From the NCBI GenBank assembly GCA_023436145.1, contig JAEZKP010000063.1:1-54882 (forward strand): a stretch of DNA of 54,882 bases. The letters run 5' to 3'. The translations under genes were made by a program, and so were the position numbers. Shown piece by piece: positions 15,866 to 24,451 of the stretch (its first letter is position 1; every line of letters begins with the position of its first letter). The notes under the pieces were generated by a model, which worked only from the letters and a program-made list of their open reading frames with translations, was not told the DNA's origin and did no database searches. Source of the DNA: Fibrobacterota bacterium. Its GTDB lineage: Bacteria; Fibrobacterota; Chitinivibrionia; Chitinivibrionales; Chitinispirillaceae.

Positions 15866-16798
15866 ATGAGCAAACCGGAATGGAATCTGGTACTGCTGAC
15901 CACTAAATCCTTTTCTAAAGTACGAAAAGCTTACGTTTCAGGCATTACCATTTTTTCCGTAGTTATCTTCTCAATCGCTGGTCTTTATGGACTGGGGCGC
16001 TTGGTGTGGTTCACCACCTCTTTGGGAATAGCTAAATTTGGTGTCTATCAAGCAAGACGGGACAATGAAGGTCTGCTCCTAAAGATTCAATTTCTGAAAA
16101 AGTTTATTGTAAAAGAGGAAGAGCGGATTAAATCTCTGGTTGCATTTGAAGATCGGGTACGCCTGCAGTATGGTTTGGAGCCAATCAGTAATGATGTGCG
16201 TATGGCAGGTATCGGTGGAAGACCCAGCAGCCAGGATATGATAATCGCAACACTCCTGGATCCTGTACTGGTGCATGCAGAGTCGGTTAAAGAAAATGTG
16301 GAAGCACTTCTGCGCAGGGCTCAGCTTCAGGATTCCACATTTGCTCATATGTCCAGAAAAGTCTCTCATATTCAGAATTACTGGGATCAACGCCCATCCA
16401 TCTGGCCTACCAAAGGCAGAATAACTTCCCCATTTGGATACCGTTTTCATCCGATCGAAGGGCAGAACATGTTCCATGAGGGATTGGATATTGCCAATGC
16501 TCCTCTGACGCCTGTTTATGCCACTGCAGATGGGGTCGTACGTTATGCCGGAGCAAGAGATTTTTATGGAAAAGTGGTGATCGTAAATCATGGCCAGGTT
16601 GACATAGAAACCGTATATGCTCATCTGGACCGGTTTATGGTCAAATGTGGTCAGCAGGTTAAAAGAGGCGAGCTGATTGCCATGATGGGGAGTACCGGAA
16701 GAAGCACCGGACCTCATCTGCATTATGAAGTCAGGGTAAGCGGTCGTCATATGAATCCCCAGAGCTTTATTCTTCCTGAAGATATGATTGTCGATTAA
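15866..16798 (+). CDS. M23 (LytM-type) metallopeptidase, membrane-anchored
   Basis: A 310-residue protein with a single N-terminal transmembrane helix (about 23-47), a coiled region (60-100) and a C-terminal M23 endopeptidase domain (about 178-300). All zinc and catalytic residues are visible: His204 and Asp208 in HEGLD, His253 in YAHLD, and His284/His286 in GPHLHYEV. It should cut peptidoglycan cross-links in the periplasm, so it could act in cell division or elongation. The start has CAGGAG upstream. It follows a 141-bp spacer that may hold a promoter. Confidence 0.92.
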   Translation: MSKPEWNLVLLTTKSFSKVRKAYVSGITIFSVVIFSIAGLYGLGRLVWFTTSLGIAKFGVYQARRDNEGLLLKIQFLKKFIVKEEERIKSLVAFEDRVRLQYGLEPISNDVRMAGIGGRPSSQDMIIATLLDPVLVHAESVKENVEALLRRAQLQDSTFAHMSRKVSHIQNYWDQRPSIWPTKGRITSPFGYRFHPIEGQNMFHEGLDIANAPLTPVYATADGVVRYAGARDFYGKVVIVNHGQVDIETVYAHLDRFMVKCGQQVKRGELIAMMGSTGRSTGPHLHYEVRVSGRHMNPQSFILPEDMIVD

Positions 16799-16905
16799 TG
16801 CAGATTATGATATTATGAACATTAAGAGATGATCCAAAACTGCAGCTGACATTGCTCAGAAGACCAACACATTATAAGTAGCAGCTCTTCGCCCGGGGGG
16901 TAAAA

Positions 16906-17313
16906 ATGGTAAAGCAGGAAATTATCTCCCTGTCCACAAAAAAAAGATGTCAATGGATAGACATTTCTCCTGATGTGCAGAATGTAATCGATAATTGCAG
17001 AATCAGAAACGGTATCTGCACTGTAATAAGTCTACATACTACCGCAGCGATTACTGTAAATGAAAATGCTGACCCTGATGTGGAAGCCGATTTTTTTAGA
17101 AAGTTAGCTCAGCTGATTCCCCAGCAGGAACCTTTTTACAGGCATTCTGAAGGAAACTCGGACAGTCATCTAAAAGCTTCTCTGGTAGGTTTGAGTACAC
17201 AGGTCATGATCTCTGATGGATCGCTGGTGCTGGGAACCTGGCAATCAATTTATTTCTGTGAATTTGACGGCCCGAGAAAAAGAAACGTGTCGGTCAGTAT
17301 CATTGGTGAGTAA
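16906..17313 (+). CDS. YjbQ family protein (UPF0047, secondary thiamine-phosphate synthase-like)
   Basis: A 135-residue single-domain protein, full length for the YjbQ/UPF0047 family. Visible signatures are VISLHTTAAITVNENADPDV (shortened form ISLHTTAAITVNE), the HSEGNSDSHLKASLVG stretch and GTWQSIYFCEFDGPR. Family members complement thiamine-phosphate synthase mutants, but their physiological reaction is unsettled. A GGGGGG stretch precedes the ATG. The stop overlaps the next start by one base (TAATG), implying translational coupling. Confidence 0.92.
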   Translation: MVKQEIISLSTKKRCQWIDISPDVQNVIDNCRIRNGICTVISLHTTAAITVNENADPDVEADFFRKLAQLIPQQEPFYRHSEGNSDSHLKASLVGLSTQVMISDGSLVLGTWQSIYFCEFDGPRKRNVSVSIIGE

Positions 17314-18377
17314 TGATTGTTTGCTGCAAAAGTCACTGTGTGCTTTTTTATGTCCTGTTTTTTTTTCTTCTGCTTCACCTGGAAAACAGGTGCTTTGCAG
17401 ACGAGATGCAGTTGCGCTATGCTGCAGATATGGCACATCTGCCTGCCGGTGCCGATATTGCGGCAATGGGTGATGCTGGAGTGGTATTGCCAAAAAGAGC
17501 TTTATCGGTGATTTGGAACCCGGCATCTGTTTCATTTGCCAGACAGGTCGAATTATCTGCTGAAATAGCGGATATCTATCATGGCCTCTCCAGACAGGCT
17601 TGTTTTGCTTTACGGATTCCATATCAGAGTCAGATGGCTTCTTCCATTGTGTATCTTCCCTTTTTAAGCGGGGATATTCCATGTTTTGATTCATTGCCTT
17701 CAACTTATGAACAATCACTCAAAGATGCATCTCTGCGTTCATCCGGTACTCCTTTAGGATATTTCCGCAATAATCAACATTTAATGATCCTGACTCTTGG
17801 AAAATTGCTGGCTTTAAAAATGCCTACAATTCCTGGAAGCGGTCTGCCGCGTCCATTGAATATCTCTGCGGGGATGAGTCTGAAAGGATACTGGCAAACC
17901 ATGAACCCCAAGGACAAAAAATATATGGGGGTGGGAGTAAATGCTGATGCAGGAGTTATGGTCAGTATAGGACTGGATTTTGATCTGTCCAGAAAAGAAA
18001 CAAGCCGCACTCTCATCATGGGAATCGCGGTAAGAGATTTTCTTCCCTCAGAGATTATCTGGGTTCATTCACCTGTGCAATATAGTGAAAAAATCAGATA
18101 TTCACATTATTACGGAATCTCATATGTCGATAAAAGCGGTGATCTGGGAGGAAACTGGACATTCGCACTGGGGCTGGATAAGCAGTATACCACCTCTTTG
18201 CGCCTGGGCCTGGAGGCAGAGTTCTGGAATATTGCAGTGTTTCGGGCTGGTTTGTCGGGTAAGATACCTACTTTGGGGGCTGGAGTTCATTATAAAAGGT
18301 ATTATATGGACTATGCTTTCCGTTTCGATAAGATTGATTTCTCTTTTTTACGCCTGAATCTGGGGGTACTTTTTTAA
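17313..18377 (+). CDS. Outer-membrane beta-barrel protein, PorV/UPF0164-like
   Basis: A 354-residue protein with an N-terminal signal sequence (LFYVLFFFLLLHLENRCFADE). The first mature segment, GADIAAMGDAGVVLPKRALSVIWNPASVSF, is the hallmark opening of PorV/PorQ and UPF0164 outer-membrane barrels (small-residue G-x-A-x-G-x-A-G with NPA). The rest alternates as expected for beta strands and ends in an aromatic residue (LNLGVLF). It is coupled to yjbQ by a one-base overlap. PorV proteins serve as type IX secretion shuttles in Bacteroidota; that is suggestive beside a GH9 protein with a sorting-like domain, but the match is to the general barrel class only. Confidence 0.6.
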   Translation: MIVCCKSHCVLFYVLFFFLLLHLENRCFADEMQLRYAADMAHLPAGADIAAMGDAGVVLPKRALSVIWNPASVSFARQVELSAEIADIYHGLSRQACFALRIPYQSQMASSIVYLPFLSGDIPCFDSLPSTYEQSLKDASLRSSGTPLGYFRNNQHLMILTLGKLLALKMPTIPGSGLPRPLNISAGMSLKGYWQTMNPKDKKYMGVGVNADAGVMVSIGLDFDLSRKETSRTLIMGIAVRDFLPSEIIWVHSPVQYSEKIRYSHYYGISYVDKSGDLGGNWTFALGLDKQYTTSLRLGLEAEFWNIAVFRAGLSGKIPTLGAGVHYKRYYMDYAFRFDKIDFSFLRLNLGVLF

Positions 18378-18394
18378 GAAAGTCTATACTGGCC

Positions 18395-18655
18395 TCAGAG
18401 GTGTTTAAATTTTTCCCTGGCACCATAAAGCTGTCCGATTCTTACCGACAGCTTGTCATCCACAACGGTTATCTCACCTTTGGCGATAAGCTTCTTGCTG
18501 AGGAATACATCCACCGGTTCACCTGCCATACGGTTAAGCCGTACGATCCCGCTTTTTTTTAGGCTCAGAAGCTCCCGGATAGTCATCTTGGTCTGCCCTA
18601 ACTGTACAGCTATGGGGACAGAAACATCTAAAAGCATATTGATACTGTTTGCCAT
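18395..18655 (-). CDS. fliN: FliN-like flagellar motor switch (SpoA domain) protein
   Basis: An 86-residue protein that is almost entirely one SpoA (FliMN C) domain: LLDVSVPIAVQLGQTKMTIRELLSLKKSGIVRLNRMAGEPVDVFLSKKLIAKGE (read in shorter pieces: VPIAVQLGQTKMTIREL, GEPVDVFLSKKLIAKGE). FliN forms the C-ring base at the flagellar motor and binds FliH/FliI export components. The same fold occurs in type III secretion SctQ. No other motor gene is adjacent, so it stands alone, convergent with the outer-membrane protein gene. The flagellar reading rests on length and on FlgN- and FlgS/FlgR-like genes 4-7 kb away. Confidence 0.83.
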   Translation of the reverse strand: MANSINMLLDVSVPIAVQLGQTKMTIRELLSLKKSGIVRLNRMAGEPVDVFLSKKLIAKGEITVVDDKLSVRIGQLYGAREKFKHL

Positions 18656-18757
18656 TTTTTTACCCTTTTGTAGCTTCTTTATACTACCATATCAGGATTC
18701 TGATTTCAATTATGAATTTAGATAAAGAGTTGAGGTACTCAATTTTAGGATTTTAGG

Positions 18758-19471
18758 TCAGCTAAAAAGACCAAAAGCGGCTACACCTGCAATTCCTATA
18801 GCCAAAACGATCAAAAGAACCACAAAGAAAAAAAATATCAGAGGAAAAATCATAATTGCCAGAGCTTTCCATTTGCTGATGGAATGCAGCTGATGGACTC
18901 CGGTGATAATAAGATAGAACCACAAAACAGAGGATAGAAAAGGGCCTAAAGCTGGAATGGCGTTTAAAATCAAGGCTCCCAGAGCATAACAGGAGAGTCT
19001 GAATGTGGCACTGATCGGTGCTTTTCTGGATCTGAATATAATTAACATTAAATGGATATATAGAGTAGTAACCAGGATCTGAAAAGAGAGGATAAACGGC
19101 GTAAAAATCAGATTATTAGCTGTTACTACAGTCGAATTTTGGCTATTGATTAATGAATCAGGGAGAAAAAAGGACCACAGAAATGTGGCTACCATGCCAA
19201 TACTACCGCTGATTATTCCATAAAGTAGCGCCGGTTTTATAGAGGAGGCATTTTTAAGCTTGTAAAAAAAAGAGTCTACATTAAAAAATGATTCCTGAAT
19301 TGTGTTCAGAAGTGCTCTGAGCGGGTAATCTCTGGCAGAGCTGCTCTCCCAGGGCACGGTTTCAGTATCAGATGATTTCTTATTAATAAATTCATTCTTA
19401 AAGATTCCGCCGCAAAGAGGGCAAAAAATCTGTGCTGTGTCAATTAAGTAACCGCATCTGGAACATTCCAT
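18758..19471 (-). CDS. YIP1-domain membrane protein with N-terminal zinc ribbon
   Basis: A 237-residue protein. A short zinc ribbon (Cys3, Cys6, Cys17, Cys20: CSRCGY...FCPLCGG) is followed by a linker and a YIP1 integral-membrane domain (about 55-237) with about five hydrophobic helices. The function of bacterial YIP1 proteins is unknown. It is divergent from hldD with a 136-bp AT-rich gap that probably holds both promoters. Confidence 0.75.
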   Translation of the reverse strand: MECSRCGYLIDTAQIFCPLCGGIFKNEFINKKSSDTETVPWESSSARDYPLRALLNTIQESFFNVDSFFYKLKNASSIKPALLYGIISGSIGMVATFLWSFFLPDSLINSQNSTVVTANNLIFTPFILSFQILVTTLYIHLMLIIFRSRKAPISATFRLSCYALGALILNAIPALGPFLSSVLWFYLIITGVHQLHSISKWKALAIMIFPLIFFFFVVLLIVLAIGIAGVAAFGLFS

Positions 19472-19607
19472 TATCCGCTCCGTATTCTGTTTCTCTCTTC
19501 AAAAATAATTCTCTATCATTTCACACTGTAAAAAAATACAGAAAATTGTATATTATGTTACAAACAAAGTAACTTTGAAACCGGATAAACCTATTACAGG
19601 AGTTAAT

Positions 19608-20591
19608 ATGATTGTGGTAACCGGGGGGGCTGGTTTTATTGGCAGTGCTCTTACTTGGAAACTTAATAGCCGTGGTATTAAAGATATACTGATTGTGGAC
19701 AGGCTGGGAACGGCTGAAAAATGGCGAAACCTGGTATCATTGAAGTATCTGGATTTTCAGGATAAAACGGTGTTTATAAATAAACTGGAGTCGGGTTATT
19801 ATAAAGACAGTATTACTGCCATATTCCATATGGGGGCCTGTTCTTCCACAATGGAAACTGATGCGGATTATCTGATGGAAAATAATTTTCATTATACACT
19901 CAGACTGGCTCAGTGGTGGAAAAATCATCAAAGCACCCGTTTTATCTATGCTTCCAGTGCCGCAACTTATGGTGATGGTGAATTTGGTTACAGCGATGAT
20001 TATTCAGTACTGGATAAACTATGCCCGCTCAATATGTATGGATACTCCAAACATTTATTCGACTGTTACGCTTTGCGGGAAGGATGGCTGAAAAAAATAG
20101 TAGGACTGAAATTTTTCAATGTGTTTGGTCCTAACGAATACCATAAAGGAGAGATGAGAAGTCTTATAAATAAAGCATATAAACGGGTCAGAGATGATGG
20201 AGTGATGTCTCTTTTCAAATCTTACCACCCTGATTATCAACATGGTCAGCAGAAAAGAGATTTCATCTATATTAAAGATGTGGTGGAAATGATACTCTAC
20301 TTTATGGATAATTCTGATGTCGGGGGGATATTCAATATAGGTACCGGGAAGGCTCGCAGCTGGAATGATCTGGCTGATGCAATTTTTAAAGCGCTCAACA
20401 AGAGTGTAAATATTGAATATATTGAAATGCCGGAACAATTACGTGAAAAGTATCAGTATTTTACTCAGGCAGATCTGAATCGTTTGCAAAGTATTGGCTG
20501 CACCCATCAATGCATGTCTCTGGAGGATGCAATCAGGGATTATGTGTGTAACTATCTCACCGGGAAACGTTATCTGGGAAATGAGCAGTAA
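19608..20591 (+). CDS. hldD: ADP-L-glycero-D-manno-heptose-6-epimerase
   Basis: A 327-residue extended short-chain dehydrogenase. The start is the ATG at 19608, preceded by CAGGAG; the longer frame from 19575 would put non-conserved residues before the Rossmann motif. Visible are VTGGAGFIGSALTWKLN (NADP-binding), FHMGACSSTMETDADYLMEN, the catalytic YGYSKHLFD (YxxxK), FFNVFGPNEYHKGEMRS and FNIGTGKARSWNDLA. It makes the heptose donor for the LPS inner core, which indicates a Gram-negative outer membrane with heptose-containing LPS. No other heptose gene is in the window. Confidence 0.95.
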   Translation: MIVVTGGAGFIGSALTWKLNSRGIKDILIVDRLGTAEKWRNLVSLKYLDFQDKTVFINKLESGYYKDSITAIFHMGACSSTMETDADYLMENNFHYTLRLAQWWKNHQSTRFIYASSAATYGDGEFGYSDDYSVLDKLCPLNMYGYSKHLFDCYALREGWLKKIVGLKFFNVFGPNEYHKGEMRSLINKAYKRVRDDGVMSLFKSYHPDYQHGQQKRDFIYIKDVVEMILYFMDNSDVGGIFNIGTGKARSWNDLADAIFKALNKSVNIEYIEMPEQLREKYQYFTQADLNRLQSIGCTHQCMSLEDAIRDYVCNYLTGKRYLGNEQ

Positions 20592-20737
20592 CTCTTTTTT
20601 AAGTCCACTTTTTTAATTTTACCTGAAAGCTGAAAAAATCAAAAATCCGGGAAAAAAATAGGCCTTGAATACAGGATGTTAATAACAGTAGAATCTACAG
20701 AGGTAAAAAGTATTTAAGATTCAGGGACTCTACTGCA

Positions 20738-22702
20738 ATGTGCCTAATAACCAAAAATACCGGTGCAATAAAGTTCTTCCATCAAACACTGCTTAATGTT
20801 GTGTTCTGCATTTTTTGCAGTTCAATTGTCATTTATGCCGATGATGCCACTGAAAATATTCATTACCGGCTCGGGGTAAAATACAAAAACGAAAAAAAAT
20901 ATGAGGAAGCGATAGAGGAGTTCAGAAAAGTACTGGCTGGTTATCCAGAGAATTTCAATGCATATATGCATATGGCGGAGATAAGGGAAGCTCAGCAACG
21001 ATCCCGGCTGGTTATCTATAATCTGAAAAAAGCACTTACTTATAACCCCGGGTGGGGTGCTGCTCATAAAATGCTGGCGGCAACTTATGAAAAGGATGGG
21101 CAAATTCAGAAGGCGATAGTTGAGCTGCAGCAGTATCAGCAATCAAGTGATCCGGCAGAACGTGATAGTTTACAAGCACAGATAGAACGGCTTATCGGAC
21201 TGGTAAACAATAACCCGACCAAAGCAGAAGATTCCACCGCAGAAATTCCTCAAAAGAGAACCTCTCAGCAGGTAGAAAACAGAAATGAATCAAAGGTGAA
21301 TCCGGGGCAAATTGAACAGCTCTTTAAAAGTGCTGTTAAGCTGTATGATGAGAAAAATCGCAATGCCGCACTGAGCAAGTTCCGCGAAGTAATAAACCAG
21401 GATTCTCAACATGCTGGTGGTTATTATTATGCAGGGCTGATACGTTTAGAGCTGGGCCAGAGTAAAATGGCCAAAATAAACTTCCTCAAAGCACTCAGTT
21501 TCCGTGAACGGGACTATACGGCTCATTACTACCTGGGAAAAATCTTTGCCGAAGAGAAAAAATACAACGAAGCAGTTTCATATCTTTCCAGCTACATCTC
21601 TTTTTCCTCATTTGAGCCCGGAAAAAAGGAGGCAACGGAACTTATTGAGCAATACAGGAAGCTTGCCGTAAATACAAAACAGTCAAAACCCCAATCAGCT
21701 ACTGCTCCTGTCAATAAAACCGCTGTAGCAGAGAATGATAAGGAAGCGACTTTTTCTGTTCAGCAGGCTGTTGCTGTTAAAAATTATACGCCGCTGGAAG
21801 TTCAGATAGATTCCACGCTTACCATGTTTACTGTAGACACTTTGACTGATGCCGGACAGCAGTTGCTTGCGGGGATAAGAGAATTCAGTGCTGGAAATTT
21901 CGATAAATCCATACTGGAATTCAAAAAGGTTCTTATGACTAATCCCAGGGCTGACATTGCTGCTGTTTGTATATTTAATACTGGCGTTTGTTATCTGAGA
22001 TTGGGTCTGTTCAAGAATGCTGAAAACCAGTTTCAGCAGATTATTGACCGTTATCCATCTCACCAGTCGGCACCCAGGAGTCATTATTTTAAGGCATTGA
22101 CATACCAGCAGCGCAGTGATCTTCAAATCGCAGAAAAACTGTTTCGTGATTTTCTTCAAAGATATCGCTCTCATAACTGGGCACCAGTGGCTTTCGAAAA
22201 ACTGGGCGACTGTTACAGTGATCTGGAGCAGTACAAAAAAGCGGCGGAAGCATACACTCAGGCGGAAAAACTTTGCAGCAATACTGCTCGCAAGATTGGA
22301 ATACTTTTTAAATCCGGTAATGTTTATACTAACCTGGGAAACGAAAAACGGGCAATAGAAAATTATATGTCAGCCATAGATCTGGGTGAAAAATCCAACG
22401 TACTGTCGCTCATTCCAGATTGCTATTACAGAGTCGCGGACAGCTATTACAAATCCAAGGATTATCAGAAAGCGCTGGCACTTTACACAAAAGCTACCAG
22501 AAAATATCCAGCATCTCAGGAGACTTCATGGGGCCTGTTTCAGATTGGAAGCATATTTAAAAATCTTAAACAGTATCAGAATGCAGTGAATGTTTTTAAA
22601 GGTTTGATAAGGAGCTTCCCTGATGATTACTGGGCAAAACAGGCACAATGGAAACTGGAGGATTCTATCTGGGAAAATGAATACAAGACTGTTCTTAACT
22701 GA
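20738..22702 (+). CDS. Exported TPR-repeat protein
   Basis: A 654-residue protein with an N-terminal hydrophobic signal (LLNVVFCIFCSSIVIYADD) and many tetratricopeptide repeats in two blocks: about 40-150 and 200-300 (for example YEEAIEEFRKVLAGYPENFNAYMHMA), then about 380-650 after a polar, Gln/Thr/Ala-rich linker (310-375). The second block includes outer-membrane-lipoprotein/YbgF-like repeats (FDKSILEFKKVLMTNPR, QFQQIIDRYPSHQSAPRSHYFKA). A periplasmic scaffold role is likely, but no partner can be named. It is followed closely by the FlgN-like and two-component genes. Confidence 0.78.
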   Translation: MCLITKNTGAIKFFHQTLLNVVFCIFCSSIVIYADDATENIHYRLGVKYKNEKKYEEAIEEFRKVLAGYPENFNAYMHMAEIREAQQRSRLVIYNLKKALTYNPGWGAAHKMLAATYEKDGQIQKAIVELQQYQQSSDPAERDSLQAQIERLIGLVNNNPTKAEDSTAEIPQKRTSQQVENRNESKVNPGQIEQLFKSAVKLYDEKNRNAALSKFREVINQDSQHAGGYYYAGLIRLELGQSKMAKINFLKALSFRERDYTAHYYLGKIFAEEKKYNEAVSYLSSYISFSSFEPGKKEATELIEQYRKLAVNTKQSKPQSATAPVNKTAVAENDKEATFSVQQAVAVKNYTPLEVQIDSTLTMFTVDTLTDAGQQLLAGIREFSAGNFDKSILEFKKVLMTNPRADIAAVCIFNTGVCYLRLGLFKNAENQFQQIIDRYPSHQSAPRSHYFKALTYQQRSDLQIAEKLFRDFLQRYRSHNWAPVAFEKLGDCYSDLEQYKKAAEAYTQAEKLCSNTARKIGILFKSGNVYTNLGNEKRAIENYMSAIDLGEKSNVLSLIPDCYYRVADSYYKSKDYQKALALYTKATRKYPASQETSWGLFQIGSIFKNLKQYQNAVNVFKGLIRSFPDDYWAKQAQWKLEDSIWENEYKTVLN

Positions 22703-22730
22703 TAAGTCCGGTGAAAAAAAATAAAAATGA

Positions 22731-23144
22731 ATGAAGTTGAAAACCATGCAAGCCAATGATAAAATACTAATTCAGCAGTTGACTGCAGTATTAAACAGTC
22801 AATTGAAACATTACAGGGAGATGAGGGATCTGGTTAGTAAGGTGTTGAGCCGGGTAATTCTTTCCCGTGGTGATCTCAATGGAGTGATCGCATGCCTGGA
22901 AAAAAAGAAAGAACTGCTTGATGTTATCGAGTCCGAGCGTCAGAAGAGTTCAGATCTTTTTATTCAATGGCAAAACCGTAAAGACATTATAAGAGATGAT
23001 CCTGCGATTGCGGAAATGAATTCAGTTCTGGATCAAACCGAAATTACCATCAGGGAATTTCTTGATGAAGAAGAGCAGCTTAAGAGATACATTGAAAAAA
23101 GCATCAGTAAAGAGAGCAGCAATACTGTTTCCTCAAACAGGTAA
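22731..23144 (+). CDS. Small helical protein, possibly FlgN-like flagellar chaperone
   Basis: A 137-residue, fully helical, charged protein of FlgN length and pattern: an N-terminal helix (ILIQQLTAVLNSQLKHYREMRDL), a middle helix starting SRGDLNGVIACLEKKKELLDVIESER, and a long coiled C-terminal helix. The middle resembles the FlgN block where a helix of K/E residues follows a short turn (LEKKKELL). FlgN chaperones hook-filament junction proteins. The resemblance is weak. The start could be ATG 22731 or ATG 22746. Its position before a FlgS/FlgR-like pair supports a flagellar role. Confidence 0.45.
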   Translation: MKLKTMQANDKILIQQLTAVLNSQLKHYREMRDLVSKVLSRVILSRGDLNGVIACLEKKKELLDVIESERQKSSDLFIQWQNRKDIIRDDPAIAEMNSVLDQTEITIREFLDEEEQLKRYIEKSISKESSNTVSSNR

Positions 23145-23174
23145 CCATGATGGAACATTGGTTCTGCAGGAGTA

Positions 23175-24440
23175 TTGCTGATGAATACCAGCCAGACCGG
23201 GACACCTATTCTCACTGTAGAACTTTTCGAATCCCTTCAAAAAGCATTTTCCGACTTTCAGGTTCGTGCAGAGCGTTTGAGTAAAGCCTATTCTCTGATG
23301 CAGAATGATTTTAAAAAAGTCAATCTGGAACTGGACAGCAAAAATGCAGAGTTAAGAGCAAGTCTTTCTAAACAGGAGGAGACACAGACTTACCTTTACA
23401 GCATTCTGGAAAGCATGGAAAATGGAGTGATCGGACTGGATATAAATGGGAGGATAACTCATTTTAACCGGGCTGCATCAGAGATTACCGGATACGATTC
23501 AGAGTCGGTTATCGGGAAAAATTTTTCAGAAGTGTTCACCAGTGATTCCGGCACCGAACCTTCACTGATTCATGTTTTGCGAACAGGTCGTGAATTAAAG
23601 AGAGATGAAAAAGTTTTATGGCATAAGGATGGACATCCGGTACCGGTATCCTTTCAGACTGCATTGCTTCGGGACAGCTCAGGTAACCGTTTGGGTGCAG
23701 TTGAAATATTCAGCGATATTTCTAAAATCAAGGCACTTCAGGAAGAGATGCATCAAGCAAGAACAATGGCTGCACTGGGTGAAATGTCTGCAACTGTAGC
23801 TCATGAAATCCGCAACCCTTTAGGTGCTATGGGTATGTGGGCAGGTCTTCTGGAAAGAGACCTGGATGCAGATGACTCAAGAAGAAAAACACTGGGAAAA
23901 ATTATTGAAGGTCTCTCCAGGTTAAACAAAATAGTCTCCAATTTACTTGTCTATACCAGGCCGGTTAAGACCGAATTCAGAAAAGTAAAGCTTGCTCAAA
24001 TTCTGGATGAGGTAATCGATTTCGTGCAGATCGAGATTGAGAGACTGGGAATTAAAATCGAAGTCAATAAAAAGTTCGGTGATGAGCCGTTTTATGTTCT
24101 TGCTGATCCGGAGAAGATGGGGCAGATTGTGATGAATCTGTGTCTTAATGCCGTGCAGGCCATGTCCGGGGGAGGGGTATTAAATGTTGCTTTGGAAAGT
24201 GACAGTTGTAAAAACTCAGGATTTGTCTGTTACTCAATAGAAGATACCGGTTCTGGAATCGAAAAGCAAAATCTGGTTAAAATTTATGATCCATTTTTCA
24301 CCACAAAAGAGAATGGAACAGGGCTTGGTCTGGCCATAGTTAAAAAGTTCGTAGAATCTCATTCCGGGTACATAGATATTAAGAGTGAGCCTGGAAAAGG
24401 TACTGCAGTAAAAGTGTTTATTCCCCTCTTAAAGGAATAG
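23175..24440 (+). CDS. Soluble PAS-domain sensor histidine kinase (FlgS/AtoS-like)
   Basis: A 421-residue cytosolic kinase with no transmembrane helix. An N-terminal coiled coil (18-75) is followed by a PAS domain (about 72-185, ENGVIGLDINGRITHFNRAA). The HisKA domain has the phospho-acceptor His210 (GEMSATVAHEIRNPLGAM), and the HATPase domain has N-box NLCLNAVQAM, G1 EDTGSGIE and G2 TGLGLAIVKKF. The stop overlaps the region of the next start, so it is an operon partner of the NtrC-type regulator at 24452. Architecture and neighbours resemble the flagellar FlgS/FlgR pair, which turns on sigma-54 flagellar genes; that role is inferred. ATG 23181 is an alternative start. Confidence 0.92.
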   Translation: MLMNTSQTGTPILTVELFESLQKAFSDFQVRAERLSKAYSLMQNDFKKVNLELDSKNAELRASLSKQEETQTYLYSILESMENGVIGLDINGRITHFNRAASEITGYDSESVIGKNFSEVFTSDSGTEPSLIHVLRTGRELKRDEKVLWHKDGHPVPVSFQTALLRDSSGNRLGAVEIFSDISKIKALQEEMHQARTMAALGEMSATVAHEIRNPLGAMGMWAGLLERDLDADDSRRKTLGKIIEGLSRLNKIVSNLLVYTRPVKTEFRKVKLAQILDEVIDFVQIEIERLGIKIEVNKKFGDEPFYVLADPEKMGQIVMNLCLNAVQAMSGGGVLNVALESDSCKNSGFVCYSIEDTGSGIEKQNLVKIYDPFFTTKENGTGLGLAIVKKFVESHSGYIDIKSEPGKGTAVKVFIPLLKE

Positions 24441-24451
24441 TGGAGTGTTTG

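Noticed and set aside
16079..16750. 223-codon antisense open frame
   Set aside because: It is a shadow of the well-supported M23 peptidase gene on the plus strand.
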